Shown one piece after another: positions 25,129 through 33,652 of a stretch of DNA of 64,000 nucleotides. The position numbers were made by a program, and so were the translations under genes. The notes below the pieces were generated by a model, which was not told the DNA's origin, did not search any database, and saw only the letters and a program-made list of their open reading frames with translations. The DNA comes from Streptomyces coelicoflavus (lineage in GTDB: Bacteria; Actinomycetota; Actinomycetes; Streptomycetales; Streptomycetaceae). Position 1 is the first letter of the stretch. Every line of letters begins with the position of its first letter. The DNA lies in assembly GCF_003112555.1 (NCBI RefSeq), contig NZ_BEWB01000009.1, positions 1 to 64,000 on the forward strand, written 5' to 3'.

Positions 25129-25631
25129 ACTTCACCTCCGACCCTGTTCTCCGGAAGATCGCGCTGGAAGCCGCCCGGCAGGTCACCACCGACACCGGCC
25201 GCATTCACCAAGACGAGCTTCTCGACGCGCTCTGCGAGCGGCTTGCTCCGCGCAAGGAACTGCTCGGCCTGGTCATCAAGAAGGCCGGCCAGGCCATGAT
25301 GCGAGACCTCGGAGAACGCCACAGCCCCCGCCGAAACCGCACCCCCAACGGCATGTATCACCCCAAAAGCATCATGAAGCTCGGCAACGGCATCTGGGTG
25401 TGGATGAAAGACAGCACCCCCACCGACATGACCGAATGGGGCCGCATCTCCTCACGCAACTTCGTCCGAACCGCCACGGCAGAAGCACACAAACAGGAAT
25501 ACGTCAGCAGCCGAATCGACGCCTACCGGGAAAACCCCCACTGCAAGCGGCTCGCCCCGCTCGAAGAGACCGTCTTCGGCTACCGGCAGAGCGCCTTCGA
25601 CGACCTCGGCTTCGACTCCGACACGACGTGA
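25125..25631 (+). CDS. Hypothetical DNA-associated protein
   Basis: A 168-residue protein with helical N-terminal half (PVLRKIALEAARQVTTDTG, HQDELLDALCERLAPRKELLG), a basic middle (RDLGERHSPRRNRTPNG) and a C-terminal GNGIWVWMKDSTPTDMTEWGRISSRNF segment. GTG 25125 overlaps the ParB-like stop as GTGA, so the two are coupled and may act together. The family is unknown to me; similar basic proteins follow ParB-like genes in phages and elements. Confidence 0.65.
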   Translation: MNFTSDPVLRKIALEAARQVTTDTGRIHQDELLDALCERLAPRKELLGLVIKKAGQAMMRDLGERHSPRRNRTPNGMYHPKSIMKLGNGIWVWMKDSTPTDMTEWGRISSRNFVRTATAEAHKQEYVSSRIDAYRENPHCKRLAPLEETVFGYRQSAFDDLGFDSDTT

Positions 25632-25716
25632 CCGGCTCTGGCCTTCCTCACACAGGCCCACCCGACCCTGCCGTCTCCTTAGCAATTGCCTTCAACTCTT
25701 CGGACTAATCACCCTG

Positions 25717-26142
25717 ATGGACACCTCCGCCACCCAGCCTTCCGCTGCACCCGGCTCCCAGATGGTGCAGCAGGCCATCGGTAAGTCGCCGTCAGAACTC
25801 CGGTTCCTCCACGAGGGCACCGAGCTGGCGCTGGCATTCCTCGTGACCAGAGCCGCACGTCACCTGGACGACGTGCACCGGCAATTCACCGATGCCGCCC
25901 AGCAGGCAGCCACCACCCTGACACGCGCCGTCGCCGGCACCACATCGATCAACTCCCTGGGCGTCCTGCAGCACTCCGCCACGCAGATCGACATCCTCGC
26001 CGCACGTCGGGCTGACGCAGTCGACCGCCTCGGGGAAGCCATCACCACCTACCGCCAGGTAACGGCGGACAAGCCCACCGCCACTCCCCCTCCACGCGCC
26101 ACGCCCGCACCATCCACAGCTGCTCGCCGCACTCGCCAATAA
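25717..26142 (+). CDS. Hypothetical helical protein
   Basis: A 141-residue protein, mostly helical (SPSELRFLHEGTELALAFLV, RHLDDVHRQFTDAAQQAATTL, DAVDRLGEAITTYRQV) with a Pro/Thr/Arg tail. ATG 25717 has no strong ribosome site. It lies 85 bases after the previous gene in the rightward operon. Unknown family. Confidence 0.55.
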   Translation: MDTSATQPSAAPGSQMVQQAIGKSPSELRFLHEGTELALAFLVTRAARHLDDVHRQFTDAAQQAATTLTRAVAGTTSINSLGVLQHSATQIDILAARRADAVDRLGEAITTYRQVTADKPTATPPPRATPAPSTAARRTRQ

Positions 26143-26188
26143 CCAAGACGCTCACAGCCCGCCACTGCAAGCCCCGAGGGACTTCCGC

Positions 26189-26731
26189 ATCACCTCGCGC
26201 GACCCAGACTTCGACCTGTACGACAACGTCGGCCGCGACGCCGACCAAATTCACGCCGCCCGTTACAACCTCGCCACCCGCGGCGACCTGAAGCGGTGGG
26301 CACGACGCGACGCACAGCCCTTCCGCGCCGCCCACCCCCTGCCCGACCAGCCTTGGCCGGCGCCCGACCTCACCCTCTACCTGGATGCCCTCGCCGCAGC
26401 CCAGAGCCCGGCGGAGATCGACGCGGTCACCGATCACGTCCTGGACGCCGCCGAACCCGCACTGCGTGCCCTGAGCGACTACCTCGTCGCCGCTGCCCGG
26501 TGGAAGCAGGAGAGCCGCGGCGCGGCCAAGGGATCGCCCTCGAACCTGCTGATGACAGCGGCCAGCCGGGCGCTGTCGGTCCTGGCCCTCGCCGACGAGG
26601 CCAGCATGAACAGGCTGCGTGCCACCTACGACCCGTCCCCCACCCCCGCGCCGCCGACCAACCCCCAGCAGGGGACTACCGCGAGCCTGCCGCCCTCGCC
26701 ACCGTCTCCCGGCACCGGGCCCCGGCGGTAG
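26189..26731 (+). CDS. Hypothetical protein with non-standard start
   Basis: The frame encodes DPDFDLYDNVGRDADQIHAARYN, RGDLKRWARRDAQPF and helical AEIDAVTDHVLDAAEPALRALSDYLVAAARW, clearly protein-like, to the stop at 26731. There is no ATG, GTG or TTG at its front: the frame opens after a stop at 26060 and only CTG codons (26120, 26165) or the ATC at 26189 are available. The ATC follows GAGGG by eight bases and is the best fit, giving 181 codons. The function is unknown. It is part of the rightward operon. Confidence 0.55.
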   Translation: MTSRDPDFDLYDNVGRDADQIHAARYNLATRGDLKRWARRDAQPFRAAHPLPDQPWPAPDLTLYLDALAAAQSPAEIDAVTDHVLDAAEPALRALSDYLVAAARWKQESRGAAKGSPSNLLMTAASRALSVLALADEASMNRLRATYDPSPTPAPPTNPQQGTTASLPPSPPSPGTGPRR

Positions 26732-26804
26732 CTCCCAGCTCCAACCGCCTCCCAAGGCCCGGCCCCGCTGCGAACGCCCCCGTCCACCCACACCCGGAGT
26801 CCCT

Positions 26805-27047
26805 TTGCCACACCCCCTGCACGTGAACGCCACCGAATGGGCCGAAGCCCAACGCAGCCAAGCCGAACTCGACGCCCTCACCGCTCAGCTCGCCGACCGC
26901 GAAGCCAAGAAGGAGCACGACCTGAGCGCCGCCTGCGACGACTGCGCAGTCGACTGCGATCAGGTGCCAGGGCCGGAGACCGACCTCGCTCGCAAGCCGA
27001 CTCCACGGCACCGGCCGGCATCCCGGAGGAGGAGCCGTGGCCGCTGA
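26805..27047 (+). CDS. Small cysteine-containing protein
   Basis: An 80-residue protein with a coiled-coil-like helix (AEAQRSQAELDALTAQLADREAKKEH) and then CDDCAVDCDQ, four acidic-flanked cysteines/aspartates that could bind metal. The tail is basic. TTG 26805 follows GGAG. The end overlaps the next gene by 11 bases. Unknown function. Confidence 0.5.
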   Translation: MPHPLHVNATEWAEAQRSQAELDALTAQLADREAKKEHDLSAACDDCAVDCDQVPGPETDLARKPTPRHRPASRRRSRGR

Positions 27048-27966
27048 CGAGCCGAACCCTTCAGACGCCCGTACTCCCCCGCTCGCGCCGCTCCCCGACC
27101 ATCAAAACGTGAAGACGCGATGGTGGCAGGAACTGTGGCGTCGCCACACGCACATCACCACCCCGCTACGGACACGCGGACTCCCGTGCGACATCGAATT
27201 CGGCCTCAGCGCCTACATCGTGCGCGTCTCGCTCCCCGACGACAGCTACCTGATCATCAGCCCGCCGCAGGATCCGCCCTCCAACCGCCGCCCCGGAGAC
27301 CCCGAGGGCTGGATCGCGACCCGCGAGGACCCGGACGACGAGACGCTGTTCGAGGTCATCTACGACTCACTTCCCCCCGACGACCCCAGTGCTCCCCATC
27401 GGCCTGAAGCCCGTCACGGCGGCAGCACCCAACCCCTGATCGAGGCGATCGACCACCGCCTCGCCCAGTTCGGGCTGCTACCACACCCCTCCTTTCCCCA
27501 CGAGGGTCCACACGTGTCCCCAGCCCCGCCCGAGGCCCGGGATGCCCCCGCCACACCACAGCGCGGACCCCACTGCGTCTACGGCGACGCGCTGCGCGAT
27601 CTGACCGACCGGCTCAACGGAACCGAGTCACCTGCGGATGCCGCTGCCTTGCTGCACCAGATCCTGGAACCCACCAAGGGCCTGCTGGCGCAGCTCGGCG
27701 AGTTCTTCGAAGCAGCCGGGGAAAAGGCCAAGGAGGCCGAGGAGGACGACGGCTTCGACCTCTCCTACGACCTGGCCGACGCCGCCGCCGAGATCCGCAA
27801 CCTCTCAGAGGTGCTGCACGTGGCCGAGGGCCGCATGCGGGCCCTCACTCCACTCGCACCCCCACCGCAACTGCCCTCTACCCCGGCCGATACGTCACTC
27901 CTCCCGCCCCCGGCCCTCCCGCCGGCATCGTCGAAAGCCGCCCCACCGGCCAGACGCACGCCCTGA
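27037..27966 (+). CDS. Hypothetical protein with two halves
   Basis: A 309-residue protein. The N-terminal half has beta-rich sequence (DIEFGLSAYIVRVSLPDDSYLIISPP, GWIATREDPDDETLFEVIYDS), perhaps a domain that reports on or mimics antigen-like surface. The C-terminal half is helical (LRDLTDRLNGTESPADAAALLHQILEPTKGLLAQLGEFF) and acidic (EAEEDDGFDL). GTG 27037 has GGAGGAG upstream. No known family; the C-terminal half resembles the helical part of the protein at 39958-40662 (LTELTAPHDGVLAGFSEALG). Confidence 0.6.
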   Translation: MAADEPNPSDARTPPLAPLPDHQNVKTRWWQELWRRHTHITTPLRTRGLPCDIEFGLSAYIVRVSLPDDSYLIISPPQDPPSNRRPGDPEGWIATREDPDDETLFEVIYDSLPPDDPSAPHRPEARHGGSTQPLIEAIDHRLAQFGLLPHPSFPHEGPHVSPAPPEARDAPATPQRGPHCVYGDALRDLTDRLNGTESPADAAALLHQILEPTKGLLAQLGEFFEAAGEKAKEAEEDDGFDLSYDLADAAAEIRNLSEVLHVAEGRMRALTPLAPPPQLPSTPADTSLLPPPALPPASSKAAPPARRTP

Positions 27967-27997
27967 TTCCTTCCCCCTGCGAACCCTTGGAGACTCC

Positions 27998-29053
27998 ATC
28001 CGCTCCGCCCGCCGTACCCTGCCGCTGATCACCGGCGCCGCCTGCATCACCCTGGCCCTCACCGGATGCTCCGGCGAAGACGGCCCCGCCCAGGCCCGGC
28101 AGACGCCCACCGCCAGCACCGCCCCCAAGCCCGCGCCCGCTCTCACCGCCGCCCAGGCCCGCGACGTCATCACCCGCTATTCCAAGGTCAACAACGAGGC
28201 CAACGCCGACCGGGACCGGCGCCTGCTCGACACGGTCGAGGACGGACCGCTGTACACGATGTCCGTCTCGGACTACACCGAGACCGAAGGGCTTCCCGCC
28301 AAGGACCGCGAGCCGTACGAGGCGTGGTCCTACGACCTCGCCAGCGCCAAGCTGTACATCCCCCGCCTGGCTTCCGGGCAGGACCGCTGGTTCGCCGCCG
28401 CCCTCTCCAGCGAGAAGGGCGAGCCCCCCTCCCGCCTGGCCGTGTTCACCGAACAGCCCCAGCACAAGCGCTGGGAAGTGGTCTCCGTCGTCGACCTGGA
28501 CAGCCAGAAGCTGCCCCACGTCGCCCTCGACCGCGAGGGATACGCAACGGCCGTCCCTGCCACCGGCAACAAGCATCTGGCCGCCGACGCCGACGTTCTG
28601 CGTACGGCCGTGCTGGACAACTTCACCACCGGAGGCACGAACACCGGAAGCAAGGTGTTCGCGCCGACCAAGGCCAGCAAGCGGCAGGTCAAGGTCCACA
28701 GCGATGCCGCAACCCGTTTCGGCGACAAGGGAACCAGCGTCTTCGACGCAGCCGACAACCGCTTCACGGACGCCTACGCCCTCAAGACGGCAGACGGCGG
28801 CGCACTGATCCTCTTCTCCCACACGCACACCCAGACCGACGCCGTCGCGCACTCCGGCCTGCAGATCAACCCCGGCAAGGAAGACCGGGCCTGGCTCCAC
28901 GACGTGCCCCGCACCTCCATCCGCTACACGTTCGTGTGCAACGACGCCGCCACCGTCCCCGCCAAGGCCGAGCCCTCCCGCCTCATCGGCTACACCTGCG
29001 CCCGCACCGACGCCTCCGGCCCCCCGGTCCCCTCCTGGTCACACCGCGCGTAA
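27998..29053 (+). CDS. Secreted lipoprotein
   Basis: A 351-residue lipoprotein: RSARRT basic start, hydrophobic stretch, lipobox LTGC with Cys at ~24, then a Pro/Thr linker and a globular region (ARDVITRYSKVNNEANADRDRRLLDTVE ... TYAR-like end). No standard start exists in front of the signal peptide; ATC 27998 lies seven bases after TTGGAGA and is the probable start. It would be anchored outside the membrane. Its place in the transfer operon suggests a contact, scaffold or exclusion role; that is inference. It has no recognised domain name. Confidence 0.7.
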   Translation: MRSARRTLPLITGAACITLALTGCSGEDGPAQARQTPTASTAPKPAPALTAAQARDVITRYSKVNNEANADRDRRLLDTVEDGPLYTMSVSDYTETEGLPAKDREPYEAWSYDLASAKLYIPRLASGQDRWFAAALSSEKGEPPSRLAVFTEQPQHKRWEVVSVVDLDSQKLPHVALDREGYATAVPATGNKHLAADADVLRTAVLDNFTTGGTNTGSKVFAPTKASKRQVKVHSDAATRFGDKGTSVFDAADNRFTDAYALKTADGGALILFSHTHTQTDAVAHSGLQINPGKEDRAWLHDVPRTSIRYTFVCNDAATVPAKAEPSRLIGYTCARTDASGPPVPSWSHRA

Positions 29054-29116
29054 CCGCACCCGCTCGCCACTTCGACGGCCGCCGCACATCTCCCCTTGCT
29101 CGCTCCGGAGAACTCC

Positions 29117-29701
29117 CTGTCCACACACTCCTTCATCGCCCGCCCCACCCTCGGCACGGGATACAGCGGCATCCACGTCCAGTTCGACGGCGTGCCCAGC
29201 CACCACCTCCCGCTCCTCCTGGCCGCCTACCAGTACAAGTTCGGGCGCGACGTCGAGGCCATGGCCCAGCATCTCATCGACGACATCGCCGTCGGCTGGG
29301 ACGAACTCGGTCCCGATCTCCTCGACGACGCCCCACCCACGCTCGTGGCCGCGCTGACCGGCGGCGAACACTGGCCCAGCCGGACCCTCGACCACCTGAT
29401 CACTCCGGACGGCTCACCCCCGGTGCGCATGACGGTCACCGACAAGACCGCCGGCGAACTGGGCATGCCGTGGGGCTACATCTTGCATCCGCAGGGCATC
29501 GAAGTGATCAGCATGGCTCACGCAGGCGCGGGGCCCCTCGTCGCCTGGGACACCGACCCCAGCACCCTCTTCAGCGACCGCCCGGCGCACTGGCCCGCAA
29601 TCACCACACGCCGGACGCCCACCACCTCGCCCGCCACGCGCACGCCGCGGCCCGCTGCCGGTGCAGCACCTACAGGGCCCCGAACAGGTACCCGCCGCTG
29701 A
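29117..29701 (+). CDS. Hypothetical protein
   Basis: A protein of about 194 residues with ordered sequence: GYSGIHVQFDGVPSHHLPLLLAAYQYKFGRDVEAMAQHL, then DEPxxL-type TLVAALTGGEHWP and WGYILHPQGIEVISM. The best start by ribosome site (CGGAG, six bases upstream) is CTG 29117; TTG 29096 contains that site inside its coding part. The first half resembles small plasmid proteins of unknown function. It sits between the lipoprotein and the glycosyltransferase. Confidence 0.55.
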   Translation: MSTHSFIARPTLGTGYSGIHVQFDGVPSHHLPLLLAAYQYKFGRDVEAMAQHLIDDIAVGWDELGPDLLDDAPPTLVAALTGGEHWPSRTLDHLITPDGSPPVRMTVTDKTAGELGMPWGYILHPQGIEVISMAHAGAGPLVAWDTDPSTLFSDRPAHWPAITTRRTPTTSPATRTPRPAAGAAPTGPRTGTRR

Positions 29702-29732
29702 CCCGCACCGTCCCTCATTGCCGGAGATTTCC

Positions 29733-30488
29733 CTGCCCTCTCCCCTGATTACGGTCGTCATCGCCACCCGTCTGCGCGACGACCGCCTCGACTACCTGAC
29801 CGCCATGCACGCCAGTCTCACCCGGCAGTCCGTGCCGTGGGAGGCCGTGATCGCGCTCGACGGCACCACACCCGAACGCCTGCCGGCCCCGCTCGCGCAG
29901 GATCCCCGCATCCGCACACTGACGCTGCCCCGGCCGGTGGGCGCCGCCTGCGCCCGCAACCTCGCTCTCACCCAGGTCCGCACCCCCTACATCAACTGGG
30001 CCGACGATGACGACGACTTCACCGACGACGCGATGTCCGTGCGGCTGACCACCCTGGAATCCACCGGGGTGGGCTGGTGTGCGGGGTGGAGCGAGGACCA
30101 GCACCCCGATGGCTCGACCCGCCTGTGGCGCTGCCCTACTCCGCCCGGCCGGCACGAGGCCGGCGACGTGTGGACGTATTGGAAGTCGCCGACGGACACG
30201 ATCCCCATCGGGCCGACCACGATCCTCGCCCGCACCGACCTCGTGCGCGCCGCGCCGATGGGCGGTCTCGTCCAGGGCGAGGACTACTGCGCGGCCCTCG
30301 GCGTCACCACGCTCGCACCCGGGATCCTGCTGCCGGTCCCCGTGTACCGGTACCGCAAGCACCCTGGGCAGATGACAGCCCAGGACGGATACGACCAGCT
30401 GGAGGCGGCGGCCCGGGAGCACGCCTGGGCCTACGGCCGCAGCCTGCGTGCCGCCCTGCGCGGTGGCGAGGATCTAGACCGTGGCTGA
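29733..30488 (+). CDS. Family 2 glycosyltransferase
   Basis: A 251-residue GT-A enzyme. It starts with ITVVIATRLRDDRLDYLTAMHASLTRQSVPW, has the nucleotide-binding GAACARNLAL and the metal-binding NWADDDDDF, and GEDYCAAL further on. It would transfer a sugar from a nucleotide sugar to an unknown acceptor, perhaps a surface glycan or glycoprotein. CTG 29733 has CGGAG six bases before; the in-frame TTG 29718 would place that site inside the gene. A glycosyltransferase in a transfer operon is unusual and may modify the cell surface of recipients. Confidence 0.75.
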   Translation: MPSPLITVVIATRLRDDRLDYLTAMHASLTRQSVPWEAVIALDGTTPERLPAPLAQDPRIRTLTLPRPVGAACARNLALTQVRTPYINWADDDDDFTDDAMSVRLTTLESTGVGWCAGWSEDQHPDGSTRLWRCPTPPGRHEAGDVWTYWKSPTDTIPIGPTTILARTDLVRAAPMGGLVQGEDYCAALGVTTLAPGILLPVPVYRYRKHPGQMTAQDGYDQLEAAAREHAWAYGRSLRAALRGGEDLDRG

Positions 30489-31581
30489 GGCCCAGATCAT
30501 CCTGTCGCACAGCCGGGAGTCCGGGATCGTCGCCATCGCATCAGGCGAGCAGTACCCGTGTGCGCACACCGCCCTCACGGAGAGCAGCTTCCAGCGGGAC
30601 AACGACGGCGTCTGGCCCCTGCCCGCAGGCGGCACCCAGATTACCGTGGTCGATCTGGTCGCGTGCGCAAAGCGGCACCGCACCAGCGTGCACACGAGCA
30701 GCCGCCGGTTCATCGGCGACGCCGCCCGCGACCTCGCGCGCCTGCTGCCCGGACAGTGGCACGCCTCGGTCGAGATCTACGCGCACCCTGCCTGGCAGGA
30801 AGACCTCGTCCCCTGGATCTGGGACAGCGGCGAACTCGGCCGCGCCCTCCAGAGCGAGCGGATCCTCTACGCCGCGGTCCTCACCGACGCGGTGCAGGGC
30901 ACCACGCTGTTGTTCATGGAGCGGCCCGGCCGTCAACTCGACTACCTGGCAGGCGCCTTCTCCCCCGAAGGGCTCGAAGGGGGCTACGGCGATCCCCATG
31001 CCCCGTGCAGCATCGTCCTGCCGTCGTTTCCCGGGCGGGCTGCCCAGGCCCTCACCGACCGGTACCTTCCCGCCTACGAGCAGGCCGTCCATCCAGACGG
31101 CGGCCATCGCCGCCGTGCTCGCAGACATCCGCTCCGAGCACGACACCTGGCAGGCCATGAACGCCTCCGACCGCTACAGCGACGCCACCCCGCTGAGCGC
31201 TGCCGCCCTCGGCGCCTCGACGGAGCTGTTCCTCGACCACGCCTGGCGCCGTTTCCTGACCGTCGTCGACCACGCCCCGACGCTACTCGACCGGTGCCGA
31301 CCCGCGGACAGCCCTGGCCCGACGACGCCGCAGCCCTCTCCCGTCTGGCCGACGCCGTGAACGACGTCGAAACCCTGCTCGACGAGATCGTCCACGGTGG
31401 TGCCGTGTCGGACCATGAGCGCCGAGCACGCGCGTGGCCAGCGATCGTGACCTGGCTCACCGACGGCGAAGCGTTCTTGCGCCAGGCCCGCCTGAGCGCA
31501 CCCCACCGCCACCCGGCCCTCCCCGTCACAGCTCCGGCCCGCCCCCTCGCCGCAGCCCGGTCGGCGTACCGCAGTCACTGA
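30481..31581 (+). pseudogene. Hypothetical protein with two compensating frameshifts
   Basis: GTG 30481 overlaps the glycosyltransferase end. Protein-like sequence runs in frame one (AEAQIILSHSRESGIVAIASG ... PSFPGRAAQALTDRYLP) to about 31090, then in the next frame (TAAIAAVLADIRSEHDTWQAM ... LFLDHAWRRFLTVVDHAPTLLDRC) to about 31305, then returns (PWPDDAAALSRLADAVNDVETLLDEI). An extra C near 31090 and a lost base near 31305 explain this. Alternatively the last part is its own gene starting at GTG 31357, which overlaps a stop in the middle frame as GTGA. Function unknown. Confidence 0.6.
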
Positions 31582-31616
31582 CCGTTCCCCCGACAAGTCT
31601 GGAGACTCCCGCCCCT

Positions 31617-32075
31617 TTGCAGCCCGGCACCCACTTCTCCTTCGGCGACCACAAGGAACACGGCTTCGTCGCCTCCTTCACCTCCTCCATTCCCCAGCAC
31701 CTCGCCCACTGGTTCCTGGAGCGCGAGCAGTTCGAGCCCGTCCCCGGTGAACCGGGGCTGTACCGCCTCAGCGAGCCCGAGCGCGACGGAGTCCGACGCA
31801 CCCGCCAGGCCGTCCACGACCTTCGCCGCCACGGCTACACCGTGCAGGCCGACATCCGCCTCAACACGGCCCTCTCCAACCGTCCGCCGCGCCCCGTCCG
31901 GCCCCACGGACTCCAGGAGCGCCGCAGCCGGCTCGCCCAGGCCGCCGCCGGCCGAACGACGCAGCGCTTCACGCCACCCACCACCTCCCCTCCGTCTGCC
32001 CGGCCGAGCCCGCCGAAGCCCACCTACGCTCCCACCGTCCACCTGACGGCCGCAGCCGGCGGGCGGTCCCGATGA
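31617..32075 (+). CDS. Paralogous small-domain protein (family P)
   Basis: A 152-residue protein whose first 90 residues follow the pattern shared by at least six genes in the window: a beta strand (HFSFGDHKEHGFVAS), a helix leading to FLEREQFEPVPGEPGLYRL, a helical EPERDGVRRTRQAVHDL and RRHGYTVQADIRLNT. The tail is Pro/Arg-rich. TTG 31617 has GGAG 12 bases upstream. No function known. Overlaps the next start as ATGA. Confidence 0.6.
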   Translation: MQPGTHFSFGDHKEHGFVASFTSSIPQHLAHWFLEREQFEPVPGEPGLYRLSEPERDGVRRTRQAVHDLRRHGYTVQADIRLNTALSNRPPRPVRPHGLQERRSRLAQAAAGRTTQRFTPPTTSPPSARPSPPKPTYAPTVHLTAAAGGRSR

Positions 32076-33262
32076 CACCCGCGAACAGTCCGGCCCCCGA
32101 CAGCCCCTTGCCGACAGCGTCCGCACTGGCCAGCAAGGCACGCGACTTCCGGCTGCGGATGGCCGTCATCGACTGCGAGACCGATGCCGCCCTCGACAGG
32201 ACACGCGACCGCCACGGCCGCACCGTCCACGCAGACGCCGCCGCAGCCGCACGAGCCCACCGGGACAAGGCGGCGCTGGAGGCGTACACCACCCACCTCG
32301 CTCCCCACGCTGAGGCTCTCCTCGATGCCGCCCGGCTCGCGCTCGACGAGTTGCCGCCCGCCCGGCACCTGACCGGGTGGCGGGCCGTCCTGGACGGCTT
32401 GGCATCCTCCGCCGCCGAAATCCGCAGGGCCCTCGACCGGCCCGCCGCTCCCGGTTCCCCCGCCGATCGCGCTCAGCACGCGGCCCTGTGGCCGCACCTC
32501 ACCGCCTGGGCGGACCACAGCCCGATCGCCAGCAACCTCGCCGACCAGCGCGACGGCCAGCACCACAAGGCACCGCTGACCGACGAGGAACAGCAGCAGT
32601 GGACCGACAGGGCCCGGGCCGCGCAGACACGTGGCGCGCTGGAGCTGACCGAGTCGTGGTATGCCGCCGACGGACAGCCGATCACCCTCGCTTACCTGGT
32701 CGAGGACGACGACTCCACAGTGGTCGCGCTGCGCGGCGACCCGGGCGTACCGGGCTGGCAGGTGATCGGACACTTCGCCCACGAGTACGAGGCGGGCAAG
32801 GCCCTGCCCGCTCCGGTCCCGCCCGGCGTGCTCCGCTCGGACATCTCCCGGTTCAACCGACCGGCACCGGCCCCGGAGCTGTCCCTGCAGGACCTCATCC
32901 GCGACGTCGTCGAAGGCCACAGTGCCGGTGACGCCTCGAACGCTCTCCTGGGAGCCGTCCAGCGCGGCTACGCCGCCGGCCCGATGGTCCGCCTGCAGGA
33001 ACTTCTGGAGACGAGCAGCCAGTTCGCCAGCGCCCTGGAGACCGTGCAGGGCCGCCAGATCGCCGCCCGCCTCTCAGCGCTGGGCCGGCAAATCGAGTTC
33101 CTCACCCGCGAAGTCGAAGAAGCTGCCGAGGACCTCGGGGCGACCGTCGCCGTCCTGCCCCCGCACCGCACCCCCGTGCTGCGCACCCGCCCGCGCCCGG
33201 CCGTGGACACCACACCGCCCGCACCGCCGCCCCGCGCCAGCATGACCGCCCGCCACCGATAG
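32072..33262 (+). CDS. Large hypothetical protein
   Basis: A 396-residue protein. It begins with a helical front (KARDFRLRMAVIDCETDAALDRTRDRHG) and has a helical LDAARLALDELPPARHLTGWRAVLDGL stretch. A small beta domain (ITLAYLVEDDDSTVVALRGDPGVPGWQVIGHF) is followed by another helical block (LSLQDLIRDVVEGHSAGDASNALLGAVQRG, LQELLETSSQFASALETVQGRQI). It overlaps the previous gene as ATGA and precedes a family P remnant. Not recognised. Confidence 0.6.
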   Translation: MTPANSPAPDSPLPTASALASKARDFRLRMAVIDCETDAALDRTRDRHGRTVHADAAAAARAHRDKAALEAYTTHLAPHAEALLDAARLALDELPPARHLTGWRAVLDGLASSAAEIRRALDRPAAPGSPADRAQHAALWPHLTAWADHSPIASNLADQRDGQHHKAPLTDEEQQQWTDRARAAQTRGALELTESWYAADGQPITLAYLVEDDDSTVVALRGDPGVPGWQVIGHFAHEYEAGKALPAPVPPGVLRSDISRFNRPAPAPELSLQDLIRDVVEGHSAGDASNALLGAVQRGYAAGPMVRLQELLETSSQFASALETVQGRQIAARLSALGRQIEFLTREVEEAAEDLGATVAVLPPHRTPVLRTRPRPAVDTTPPAPPPRASMTARHR

Positions 33263-33272
33263 GAGGTCCGCT

Positions 33273-33604
33273 TTGCCCGAGGCACCAGCAGAGCCGTTCA
33301 TGCCGATCCGGCACAGCATCACCGGCGAGATCACCACCACCGGCTACAACGCCGCCGCCCGGCGGATCCTGCTCCAGGACGGCTTCGAAGAGACGCCGGG
33401 CTGCGCCTGCCGAGCAACGGAACCCGGTACGGAGCGGACGCACGGGCCTGCTCGGCAGCCAGCGAGCTGCCCGTCGCTGGCCATCCCGTACACCTGGACC
33501 GAGCCCTCGGTCGGCCGGTGAGCGCCGACGGTACGCCCCGGTTGGACCGGTCGCCGATCTCGGCACAGCCCGTGATCCCCTCCGAGAGCGGCCGGCCTCT
33601 TTAG
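33273..33604 (+). pseudogene. Family P protein, frameshifted
   Basis: TTG 33273 (AGGAGG upstream) gives RHSITGEITTTGYNAAARRILLQDGFEETPG. The frame then breaks; adding one C after 33403 continues as LRLPSNGTRYG, ACSAASELPVAGHPVHLDRALGR and stops at 33604. The restored 110-residue protein fits the pattern of the domain at 41443-42096. A one-base deletion, real or an error. Confidence 0.65.
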
Positions 33605-33652
33605 CGCATCGCCCACCCCGCCCCCACCCACATCTGTTGAAGGGTTCTCGTT

